Shown here in pieces: positions 6,506 through 11,746 of a DNA stretch of 32,093 bases. The position numbers and the translations under genes are program-made. Under the pieces are notes generated by a model. The model ran no database searches, was not told the DNA's origin, and saw only the letters and a program-made list of their open reading frames with translations. Source of the DNA: a virus; the IMG/VR virus record IMGVR_UViG_3300030090_000612, positions 1 through 32,093 of that record; one strand, given 5' to 3'. Every line of letters begins with the position of its first letter. Position 1 is the first letter of the stretch.

Positions 6506-6853
6506 TTAGTGATCCAATGCTGTTATCATTTCTATCTGCTTTTCAAGTACAGTAACTCTTCCCTTGATTTTAATTTGTTCTGTGAGCATCAGGCTCAAGG
6601 AATTTTCCATCTCCCACAGTTCGTCTAGTTCTTCATCTAAACTTATACCCCAAGACTCTAGGGTATACTTAATATCTTCTACATCTCTTTTAAGATTTAT
6701 TTCTTCTTCTTGAGCTACTCTACTTGACATCTCGGAGACTGTCTCTTGTAGATTACTAATTGTGGCTGCCTGTTGAGATACCCACCAGACACCACCAGAT
6801 ATTTGTAGCACCATAGCTAATACTAGTGCTATTGGTAATTTCATATTTTCCAT
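6506..6853 (-). CDS. N-terminally membrane-anchored coiled-coil protein (i-spanin-like topology)
   Basis: A 115-residue protein. An uncleaved signal-anchor-like span, LPIALVLAMVLQISGGVWWVS (residues about 6-26), is followed by a long charged coiled coil (about 30-112) with regular Leu/Ile spacing. One inner-membrane span plus a periplasmic coiled coil is the topology of inner-membrane spanins (Rz) and of several virion membrane proteins. No outer-membrane Rz1-like partner overlaps it, and the u-spanin candidate at 1801-2262 lies elsewhere, so the role is open. Its ATG overlaps the stop of the 46-aa basic gene (TAATG). Confidence 0.7.
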   Translation of the reverse strand: MENMKLPIALVLAMVLQISGGVWWVSQQAATISNLQETVSEMSSRVAQEEEINLKRDVEDIKYTLESWGISLDEELDELWEMENSLSLMLTEQIKIKGRVTVLEKQIEMITALDH

Positions 6854-6993
6854 TACCTTTTCTTTACCTTACCACCTTTATTCATAGCCATCATAGATTT
6901 TTTCTTTTTATTCATAGCCATTCCACCACCCATCATTTTTTTCTTTGGGGGTCTACCTACTTTAGATCCGTATGTTCCTTTTCCTTGGGGCAT
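6853..6993 (-). CDS. Basic Gly/Met/Lys-rich micro-protein (46 aa)
   Basis: A 46-residue frame beginning MPQGKGTYGSKVGRPPKKK and continuing with Met/Gly/Lys-rich repeats (MMGGGMAMNKKKK, MMAMNKGGK). AAAGGAA precedes the ATG at 6993 at good spacing. Its TAA overlaps the ATG of the coiled-coil membrane gene. I recall very similar MPQGKGTYG starts as frequent in marine phage genomes, without known function. The composition suggests RNA or DNA contact. Confidence 0.65.
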   Translation of the reverse strand: MPQGKGTYGSKVGRPPKKKMMGGGMAMNKKKKSMMAMNKGGKVKKR

Positions 6994-7007
6994 GTTTATT
7001 TTCCTTT

Positions 7008-7160
7008 CTAAACTACATAGCTCCTACGTGATCGTTGAGCTTTTCTACCAAATCGTTTAACTTTTATTCTAAAGATATCATTTTGTTTATTATATTTATT
7101 ATATGATGTAACTCGTTGTGACACTTTTCTATACTCTTTATATGTCTTTTTCTTATTCAT
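7008..7160 (-). CDS. Basic Tyr/Arg/Lys-rich micro-protein (50 aa)
   Basis: A 50-residue open frame filling the gap between its two neighbours (15 bases on either side). It starts MNKKKTYKEYRKVSQ and ends RFGRKAQRSRRSYVV. No clear Shine-Dalgarno sequence is seen before the ATG at 7160, so the call rests on the fit in a dense operon and the strongly basic composition shared with neighbouring small proteins. A nucleic-acid-binding role would be a guess. Confidence 0.42.
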   Translation of the reverse strand: MNKKKTYKEYRKVSQRVTSYNKYNKQNDIFRIKVKRFGRKAQRSRRSYVV

Positions 7161-7175
7161 ACTTAAAGTATAATA

Positions 7176-7397
7176 TTATGTACGCCATGAATTAAAATAG
7201 AATAACATGTTATTTGGATTACCACCTCTAGTTTCCGCTAGTTTCTTCCAGTAATTATATTTTTCAAGGGCAATATCTTTTGATTGCATAAAGTCATCAT
7301 AAGCACTTTCAATCTCACCGTACCTTAGATCATGTAATTGTTTTTGCTTATCTGCAATTTCCTTTTCCAAAAGTTCTTCTTGTGTCATGTCGTTCAT
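7176..7397 (-). CDS. Small acidic helical hypothetical protein
   Basis: From the ATG at 7397 the product is 73 residues, starting MNDMTQEELLEKEIADKQKQ. AAGGAG lies seven bases before this ATG, which decides the start. The frame stays open to another ATG at 7475, which overlaps the previous gene's stop (TAATG) and would add 26 basic residues. The protein is charged and helical at the front, with an aromatic-rich end (KYNYWKKLAE, MLFYFNSWRT). No family is recognised. Confidence 0.68.
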   Translation of the reverse strand: MNDMTQEELLEKEIADKQKQLHDLRYGEIESAYDDFMQSKDIALEKYNYWKKLAETRGGNPNNMLFYFNSWRT

Positions 7398-7474
7398 ATT
7401 AAACATCTCCTTAGTTTTTAATTTTAACAACCTAGTACCTAGTAGATAATTTATATAGGCTTTTGTTTTTCTCA

Positions 7475-7807
7475 TTATTTAAATAGTCCACCCTTACGCA
7501 TATCTATATGTCCTGTACGTGGTTTAGCTACAGAACCACCCATATATGCTTTTACAGATACCGCTTTAGCTGCTACCTCTTTTCCTGTAGGTATTTTATT
7601 ATCTTTTTTATCTTCAGATGGATTATATTTTTTATCCATTTTATTTGCAAAATCTTCTAGTTTTATTTGTTTATCCATATTATAAGGATCTTTTCTAAAA
7701 GAAGCTATTAAACTTAGACGTTTAGCTTTATCTTTTTTACTTAACTTATCTGGAAAATCTGGATCAGTTATAATAAATCTAGTTTTTGCACTTAATGTTC
7801 TGCTCAT
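7475..7807 (-). CDS. Hypothetical protein with LEDFAxxMDxKY and C-terminal RTGHIDMRKGGLFK motifs
   Basis: A 110-residue basic protein. The middle, IKLEDFANKMDKKYNPS (about residues 48-64), matches the LEDFA..MD.KY motif of the 76-aa protein at 1199-1429. The end, PRTGHIDMRKGGLFK, matches the end of the repeat protein at 2725-3315. It therefore links two otherwise unrelated small proteins by shared modules. The AKAVSVKAYMGGSVAKPRTGH stretch before the tail looks like a flexible Gly/Ala linker. The tail may be a docking or processing signal for assembly; this is inference. Confidence 0.72.
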   Translation of the reverse strand: MSRTLSAKTRFIITDPDFPDKLSKKDKAKRLSLIASFRKDPYNMDKQIKLEDFANKMDKKYNPSEDKKDNKIPTGKEVAAKAVSVKAYMGGSVAKPRTGHIDMRKGGLFK

Positions 7808-7808
7808 T

Positions 7809-8018
7809 TTAATCTGACCATCCTTCAGCCCTCATTGCGTCCTCTACATGCTTTAAAGTAAATGGTCTACCGTAATGAGCTTGTACGGCTTCTCTTACAT
7901 AGAATACATCACTGTGGGGAATATGTAATTCTTCAATGTTCCCATTAACTACATGTCTATAGAATTCTCCAAGAACATTGTCTGTGTATAGTTTTACTGA
8001 TTTTCGTGGCAAAGTCAA
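7809..8018 (-). CDS. First leftward gene; small conserved-looking hypothetical protein
   Basis: A 67-69-residue protein with a compact alpha/beta look: residues about 25-65 read VNGNIEELHIPHSDVFYVREAVQAHYG then LKHVEDAMRAEGWSD. Two TTG starts are possible. AAAAAGG lies only two bases from the TTG at 8018 but eight from the one at 8012, so 8012 is the more likely start. As the first gene of the leftward block it follows the central regulatory region directly. No family is recognised; it could be a small regulator, by position only. Confidence 0.66.
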   Translation of the reverse strand: MTLPRKSVKLYTDNVLGEFYRHVVNGNIEELHIPHSDVFYVREAVQAHYGRPFTLKHVEDAMRAEGWSD

Positions 8019-8176
8019 TACCTTTTTACAAAAAATACAAATTTATTCCTTATCGTTATAATGTATTGTTAATAATAGATATTTAATTAAAGTGTCTGCT
8101 ATATGCATCACTAGTATAGAAGATATACATGATAAAGAATAATTAAATAACTAGTAAATATATTATTATTATTATT

Positions 8177-8206
8177 GTACATTTAAAGTGTAACATTGTA
8201 CGTGTA
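8177..8206. repeat. 30-bp direct repeat, copy 1
   Basis: Starts GTACATTTAAAGTGTAACAT and continues to ACGTGTA. It matches 8240-8269 at 29 of 30 positions; the sixth base differs. It contains one half-site (TGTAACA) of the palindrome found elsewhere in the region. On the minus strand it lies downstream of the candidate leftward promoter. Confidence 0.9.
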
Positions 8207-8239
8207 ATAGTTAAGTATATTTATATTTAATAAGTGTAA

Positions 8240-8269
8240 GTACAGTTAAAGTGTAACATTGTACGTGTA
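8240..8269. repeat. 30-bp direct repeat, copy 2
   Basis: Starts GTACAGTTAAAGTGTAACAT, 63 bases after copy 1 (six helical turns). The next bases, TCACTTTAAGTGA, form a short palindrome. Two phased, near-identical copies suggest protein-binding iterons. Confidence 0.9.
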
Positions 8270-8308
8270 TCACTTTAAGTGACCCTACCCAAATATGTTA
8301 TATACATA

Positions 8309-8336
8309 GTTTTACACATTTTTAAGGCCATGTCAA
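8309..8336 (-). promoter_or_regulatory. Candidate leftward sigma70-type promoter
   Basis: On the minus strand TTGACA (8336-8331, exact -35 consensus) is followed after 16 bases by TAAAAC (8314-8309, four of six -10 matches). It would read toward the leftward block, whose first gene starts at about 8012-8018. The leader of nearly 300 bases would include both 30-base repeats. Palindrome copies at 8354 and 8399 lie just upstream. Confidence 0.4.
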
Positions 8337-8353
8337 CCCCCTATTACCTATTA

Positions 8354-8370
8354 TGTTACATATTGTAACA
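8354..8370. promoter_or_regulatory. Palindromic operator-like site, copy E
   Basis: TGTTACATATTGTAACA: perfect 7-base arms TGTTACA/TGTAACA with a 3-base centre. Same arm sequence and spacing as the other copies. It lies 17 bases upstream of the candidate leftward -35. Confidence 0.75.
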
Positions 8371-8398
8371 ATAAGTGATCAATATAGTAGTAACATTT

Positions 8399-8415
8399 TG
8401 TTACAAACTGTAACC
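8399..8415. promoter_or_regulatory. Palindromic operator-like site, copy F (one mismatch)
   Basis: TGTTACAAACTGTAACC: the same arms and spacing with one end mismatch. It is 45 bases from copy E, centre to centre. Confidence 0.65.
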
Positions 8416-8776
8416 TTATGGTGTGTAAACCACTATATATGTAATGTGGTTAACAGTAGATTTTACTGATCTGTGTATTTATGTGTATATATATACGCAC
8501 AGTACCCCACCGTCCCATGCCGTCCAGACGCTGCTTAAATATGCGCCTGCGCAAGAGGGCCAGTTACGCATGATGGATGCTAGTTTCTGTCACACTTCTT
8601 TTATACGTGACGTGCTACACGTTATTATTGCGCCTAGCTTGTGACATCGGTTGGTGTTGTCTCTTTATATATACTGTCAGTTGCCAGACATCTATAATGG
8701 GTAGTGGTATGGTTGGGAAATGTGAAGCACATCTCTATCAGTTGATGTACATTATAAATATATATCCCCTATCATT

Positions 8777-8793
8777 TGTTACATTATGTAACA
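8777..8793. promoter_or_regulatory. Palindromic operator-like site, copy C
   Basis: TGTTACATTATGTAACA, a perfect 8-base inverted repeat around one base, followed by TTTTAAAA. It lies 17 bases before the TTGACG of the candidate promoter for the first rightward gene. Confidence 0.8.
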
Positions 8794-8809
8794 TTTTAAA
8801 ATTAATGGG

Positions 8810-8838
8810 TTGACGTCATTTTCAAATTGATATAGAGT
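8810..8838 (+). promoter_or_regulatory. Candidate early rightward promoter
   Basis: TTGACG (8810-8815), 17 bases, then TAGAGT (8833-8838; four of six -10 matches). It precedes the 226-aa early gene at 8869, which has AGAAGGA before its start. Palindrome C sits just upstream of the -35. Confidence 0.45.
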
Positions 8839-8868
8839 TTACTATATTAAATAGAAGGATTTAAACAA

Positions 8869-9549
8869 ATGACCAAAACAATAACCAACACAAGTGAATA
8901 TTCAGCCAAAATTAAAACATTCTTAAAAGTTAATACGTCAACCGGCACAAAGGCAAGAAAAGCTAATGACTCTTTAAATAGTATTTTTGCTCCTACTAGT
9001 GAAGCATTCCAAACCCTAGCGGATTCAGTTGAATTTTGCTTTACTCAACTTGATCAAGGTAAAAAGAATATTTCAACAGATATGAAAAATAAAACTGGCA
9101 TATCTAATGCCCTTAGATTTAAAATGAGTACAAAAGGGAAATATGAGGAATGCCGAGTAACTATGGCCGCTATTAAAAAATACGTAAATAATAGAGATGC
9201 AATAGATGAATATATTAAAAAGAGTAATAATACATTTACTAATATTAGATCGGTATTCCAAAATATAGCTAATAATGGTTTAAAAATAGACGAGGAAACT
9301 GGAAAGATTATTGAGAAACCAAAAAAAGAAAGTGAAGCAGAAGCAGAAACTAATGAAGAAACTGTTAATATGTCGGAACTAACAGACGATAAATATGTCC
9401 AACTTCTTATAATTAAAATGATGCAAGATAAGAAAGATCCGAAGAAAATACTTTCTATAATGTATGAAAAGCTCAACAAGGTACAAACACCAACATCAAC
9501 TATTGTAAAAGTAACGCCACCAACTGCAAAGAAAGCAAAGGCATCATAA
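8869..9549 (+). CDS. First rightward early protein, unknown function
   Basis: A 226-residue protein rich in Lys, Asn, Thr and Glu. The first 145 residues look helical with regular hydrophobic spacing (YSAKIKTFLKV, FQTLADSVEFCFTQL, IDEYIKKSNNTFTNIRSVF). A low-complexity acidic linker follows (about 151-170, KKESEAEAETNEE). A short helical end (DDKYVQLLIIKMMQDKKDPKKILSIMY) finishes in a Lys/Thr/Pro/Ala tail. There are no cysteine clusters, spans or known motifs. It is the first gene after the control region and is closed off by its own terminator, so it is probably made early and in quantity. DNA binding or host takeover is possible; no family is recognised. Confidence 0.8.
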   Translation: MTKTITNTSEYSAKIKTFLKVNTSTGTKARKANDSLNSIFAPTSEAFQTLADSVEFCFTQLDQGKKNISTDMKNKTGISNALRFKMSTKGKYEECRVTMAAIKKYVNNRDAIDEYIKKSNNTFTNIRSVFQNIANNGLKIDEETGKIIEKPKKESEAEAETNEETVNMSELTDDKYVQLLIIKMMQDKKDPKKILSIMYEKLNKVQTPTSTIVKVTPPTAKKAKAS

Positions 9550-9574
9550 ACACATAAACACATAAACAACTTAT

Positions 9575-9610
9575 AACACTAGCTAGGTTAAACACTGGCT
9601 AGTGTTTTTT
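9575..9610 (+). terminator. Rho-independent terminator after the first early gene
   Basis: Perfect 9-base stem AACACTAGC (9575-9583) / GCTAGTGTT (9598-9606) with a 14-base loop, ending in a run of six T (9605-9610). It separates the first early gene from the next promoter at 9633. Confidence 0.85.
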
Positions 9611-9632
9611 ATTGTGGAACAATTAACACAAG

Positions 9633-9662
9633 TTGACAACTTTATTTAACTTGTGCTATTTG
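9633..9662 (+). promoter_or_regulatory. Candidate promoter for the GP88-like gene
   Basis: TTGACA (9633-9638), 18 bases, then the extended -10 form TGCTATTTG (TATTTG at 9657-9662). The -10 runs into palindrome A, so a bound protein would cover the start point. The same arrangement recurs at 10512. Confidence 0.55.
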
Positions 9663-9677
9663 TTACATAATGTAACA
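9661..9677. promoter_or_regulatory. Palindromic operator-like site, copy A
   Basis: TGTTACATAATGTAACA, a perfect inverted repeat overlapping the end of the -10 element. TTTTAAAA follows, as in copy C. It lies 35 bases before the GP88-like start codon. Confidence 0.82.
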
Positions 9678-9711
9678 TTTTAAAACTAGTAATCAAAGAA
9701 AGTAAAAACAA

Positions 9712-10485
9712 ATGAATAAACAATTAAGCAAAACCGAACTTGCAATTTTGAACAATAGGTCATTGTTTCAATATAAAGTTAAGCCAGCAAGCCTTGACGT
9801 TATGAGAAAAAGTGAAAGGCTTATTAAACGTTCAACTAATAAAAAATTAGGAAAGAAAGTTACAAAAGGCATTTGGAAATCTTACCCTATCTATACTTTA
9901 ACACTTGAGGAAAGGGCCACTTGCCCTCGATCATGTTTTCATTATGAAGATTGCTTCGGTAACAATATGCACCGAGCTATTAGATATCGGCATGGCCCAG
10001 AGCTTGAAGCTATGTGTGAAGATGAGTTGGTGGTGTTGCAAGCCAAGCATCCTAACGGTTTTGTTGTTCGCTTGCATATACTAGGAGACTTTTACAGCGT
10101 TTCCTACGTTGCAAAGTGGGCTGGCTGGCTAACTAAATTTCCAGCCTTGCACGTGTACGGTTACACTGCAAACCAGCCTAACGCACAAGACAAATTAGAA
10201 CGTGACATAGGGCAGGCCATACTTTCATTAAGGACAAATTGCCCTAACAGATTTGCAGTTAGGTTTTCGGGTAATTTTACCTTTGATACTTGGACTGCTA
10301 ATAGTTATGATGATCCTGTATCAGTTGAAATGGTAAAGAATAAACAAGCCTTTTTATGCCCTACCCAAATCAGTAAAGAGACAGGGCGATATGCTAAAAA
10401 AGATGAGGAAACTATTGTGCCTGATTGTGGTGCGTGTGGCTTATGCTGGACAGCCAGTAAGCCAGTAATATTTATTACACACTAA
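9712..10485 (+). CDS. GP88-like phage protein with cysteine motifs
   Basis: A 257-residue protein that I match by memory to the phage Gene-product-88 family. It shows ATCPRSCFHYEDCFGNNMHR at residues 69-88 (Cys71, 75, 81). RLHILGDFYSVSYVAKW lies at 120-136, LHVYGYTA at 146-153 and CGACGLCW at 239-246 (Cys239, 242, 245). The two cysteine clusters are about 160 residues apart and could jointly hold a metal or Fe-S centre. The biochemical role of the family is not established, as far as I know. The gene is a monocistron-like early unit with its own promoter and palindrome and is followed by a second identical-style promoter. Confidence 0.82.
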   Translation: MNKQLSKTELAILNNRSLFQYKVKPASLDVMRKSERLIKRSTNKKLGKKVTKGIWKSYPIYTLTLEERATCPRSCFHYEDCFGNNMHRAIRYRHGPELEAMCEDELVVLQAKHPNGFVVRLHILGDFYSVSYVAKWAGWLTKFPALHVYGYTANQPNAQDKLERDIGQAILSLRTNCPNRFAVRFSGNFTFDTWTANSYDDPVSVEMVKNKQAFLCPTQISKETGRYAKKDEETIVPDCGACGLCWTASKPVIFITH

Positions 10486-10511
10486 CCATTCAACCTGACA
10501 GATAGCACGAT

Positions 10512-10540
10512 TTGACATTATAATTGAATCATGCTATTTG
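10512..10540 (+). promoter_or_regulatory. Candidate promoter for the early micro-ORF series
   Basis: TTGACA (10512-10517), 17 bases, then TGCTATTTG (TATTTG at 10535-10540) running into palindrome B. It is a near copy of the promoter at 9633 and drives the gene at 10576 and its overlapping followers. Confidence 0.55.
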
Positions 10541-10555
10541 TTACATAATGTAACA
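10539..10555. promoter_or_regulatory. Palindromic operator-like site, copy B
   Basis: TGTTACATAATGTAACA, identical to copy A and in the same place relative to the -10. It lies 21 bases before the next start codon. Confidence 0.82.
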
Positions 10556-10575
10556 TTTAAAGAGGATAAACAAAA

Positions 10576-10776
10576 ATGAGTTATACAATATATAAAGGCC
10601 ATCAATCAAAAAAACCTATGGCATTGCATCAAGATTTAAATACTGCTACATATGAAGCAATACTATGGGCTATTGAAGTTGATAATGTAGTAACAGTTAG
10701 AGATACGTTTGGTTGCCTACGTTACTCTGTAGATCCACACGCCCCAATGGGAAAAAGAATAGGACATTACAAATGA
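10576..10776 (+). CDS. Small hypothetical early protein
   Basis: A 66-residue protein starting MSYTIYKGHQSKKP, with AGAGGA ten bases before the ATG. It has mixed alpha/beta character (ATYEAILWAIEVDNVVTVRDTFG) and a basic end. The stop TGA overlaps the next ATG (ATGA). It is the first gene behind promoter/palindrome B. No family is recognised. Confidence 0.7.
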   Translation: MSYTIYKGHQSKKPMALHQDLNTATYEAILWAIEVDNVVTVRDTFGCLRYSVDPHAPMGKRIGHYK

Positions 10777-10964
10777 GACAAGTACCATTAAGAAATTTGC
10801 AGGAAGGCGCAATCTTTCAGCGTAAGGAATTTAGTGATACATATTATGAGCGGAACCATTACAATCGTAAAGATCAATTTGGCCCAGCCTGTTATTCATG
10901 CACTAATTTAGAGAACATGAATGAGATATTTTTAAACCCATCAACAAAAGTATGGATAGACTGA
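10773..10964 (+). CDS. Small hypothetical protein of the single-domain beta type
   Basis: A 63-residue protein starting at the ATG that overlaps the preceding stop. The sequence (VPLRNLQEGAIFQRKEF near the front, CTNLENMNEIFLNPSTKVWID at the end) resembles short phage proteins with a GD.F.R.E / I.L.G...V layout that I recall as unnamed. A longer in-frame extension back to 10713 would overlap the previous gene heavily and is not preferred. Confidence 0.68.
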   Translation: MRQVPLRNLQEGAIFQRKEFSDTYYERNHYNRKDQFGPACYSCTNLENMNEIFLNPSTKVWID

Positions 10965-10965
10965 A

Positions 10966-11061
10966 ATGCTAAAAGAATTTATTAAGTCGTTACTTAGTGC
11001 AATGTCACTGGTAATATTATTATTCACATTACTATATATAATTTATGGAGTAGACTTATGA
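10966..11061 (+). CDS. Single-span membrane micro-protein (31 aa)
   Basis: A 31-residue frame: a short basic start (MLKEFIKS), then one hydrophobic span (LLSAMSLVILLFTLLYIIYG) and a two-residue acidic end. Its TGA overlaps the next ATG. The exact fit between two genes supports it, although no strong ribosome site precedes it, so it is probably read by coupling. Confidence 0.5.
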   Translation: MLKEFIKSLLSAMSLVILLFTLLYIIYGVDL

Positions 11062-11330
11062 CTAGTGAAGCAAAACAGATAGACACATTGCATGAACATG
11101 TGGAAAAGTTGCAAATATGTATAAATCATGTTAAGGATATGAAGGGTGAGCTAGAAAATATGTATACTATATGTTCTTTTATACAAGCTCAATACCCAAA
11201 TTTATTTGGTGAAGATTTAAATTGTACCATGACAACTATGAAACAATGTAGTTATGATCTATTAAACATATTGAAAGAAAGGCAAGATGAAAAAGAAAAA
11301 GATAGTATATCGCAATCCTGTGGCACGTGA
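11058..11330 (+). CDS. Cysteine-containing helical hypothetical protein
   Basis: A 90-residue protein, largely helical with heptad-like spacing (IDTLHEHVEKLQICINHVKDMKGELENMYTI is the core, residues about 8-38). It has five cysteines and a charged tail (KERQDEKEKDS). ATGGAG lies upstream of the ATG at 11058, which overlaps the stop of the membrane micro-gene. No family is recognised. Confidence 0.68.
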   Translation: MTSEAKQIDTLHEHVEKLQICINHVKDMKGELENMYTICSFIQAQYPNLFGEDLNCTMTTMKQCSYDLLNILKERQDEKEKDSISQSCGT

Positions 11331-11463
11331 CATGCTACAAGATAGAAAGTCACCGCAAGTAATACCACCAAAAAAAGGTAACAAAGCAAAACACAACAGG
11401 AGAAAAGATAAGGAAGGATTAAAAAATGAAATACGAAATGAGAAACTTTATCAAGACAACTAA
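11287..11463 (+). CDS. Basic micro-protein (58 aa) overlapping its neighbours
   Basis: A 58-residue frame starting MKKKKIVYRNPVARDM within the last 44 bases of the preceding gene (AAAGGCAAG precedes the ATG). It ends after the start of the next gene. The RNPVA segment followed by a basic Lys/Arg stretch (KKGNKAKHNRRKDK) resembles small T7-group proteins I recall with a KNPVAK start. It is likely nucleic-acid binding by charge only. Confidence 0.58.
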   Translation: MKKKKIVYRNPVARDMLQDRKSPQVIPPKKGNKAKHNRRKDKEGLKNEIRNEKLYQDN

Positions 11464-11575
11464 GAAAATGTTACATAATGTAACAAATGAACCTGAACAA
11501 TCTAACAATAACTGGAAACGTGAAAGACAGAAAGCACGTAAAGCAAAACAAATGCACAGGAGAATTGCAGCATGA
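11426..11575 (+). CDS. Basic micro-protein (49 aa) containing palindrome D in its coding sequence
   Basis: A 49-residue frame starting MKYEMRNFIKTTKKM with AAGGAAGGA upstream. The palindrome TGTTACATAATGTAACA lies inside it and encodes part of MLHNVTN. The end is strongly basic (KRERQKARKAKQMHRRIAA). Its TGA overlaps the next ATG. Translation is plausible; function is unknown. Confidence 0.52.
   Translation: MKYEMRNFIKTTKKMLHNVTNEPEQSNNNWKRERQKARKAKQMHRRIAA
11469..11485. promoter_or_regulatory. Palindromic operator-like site, copy D (inside a reading frame)
   Basis: TGTTACATAATGTAACA, identical to copies A and B but lacking the upstream TTGACA and the TTTTAAA following the other copies. It may be a roadblock or silencer site within the transcribed region. 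Confidence 0.7.
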
Positions 11576-11745
11576 ACATTAACGATAGATGGTACGAGCA
11601 AGAAGCTGTTACCTTATTAGATTTACACTACAAGACTGCCAGACTTACAGGACTATCCTGTACACACAGTATGGATTACGCTGTCCATGAACCACAAGAA
11701 TTAACCCTAACCCACACTAACAATACCCAACAGGAGGATATATAA
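11572..11745 (+). CDS. Small hypothetical protein (57 aa)
   Basis: A 57-residue frame whose ATG overlaps the previous stop and whose stop lies two bases before the ParB-like gene. The front (INDRWYEQEAVTLLDLHYKTARLTG) looks like a short helical domain; the end is Thr/Asn/Gln-rich. The ribosome site of the next gene (AGGAGGA) lies within its last codons. No family is recognised. Confidence 0.5.
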   Translation: MNINDRWYEQEAVTLLDLHYKTARLTGLSCTHSMDYAVHEPQELTLTHTNNTQQEDI

Positions 11746-11746
11746 A

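Larger units (their letters stand above)
8019..8868. other. Central intergenic control region between divergent gene blocks
   Basis: About 850 bases with no convincing gene. It separates the leftward packaging/lysis block from the rightward early block. It holds a very AT-rich part with a run of ATT triplets (about 8160-8176), two 30-base direct repeats and three copies of the TGTTACA-N3-TGTAACA palindrome. It also has candidate promoters in both directions and, at about 8495-8640, a clearly GC-richer island containing TGCGC-CT-GCGCA. Short plus-strand frames here lack ribosome-binding sites and recognisable products. A regulatory switch and possibly a replication origin are inferred. Confidence 0.75.

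Noticed and set aside
8444-8813. Two overlapping plus-strand open frames (66 and 78 codons) in the control region
   Set aside because: No ribosome-binding sites, atypical composition, no recognisable domains; they cover the GC-richer island and repeats, which read better as non-coding.
9054-9569. 171-codon minus-strand open frame opposite the first early gene
   Set aside because: Shadow of a Lys/Glu-rich plus-strand gene; the product is a Leu/Ile/Phe/Ser artefact and lies across the terminator-linked plus-strand unit.
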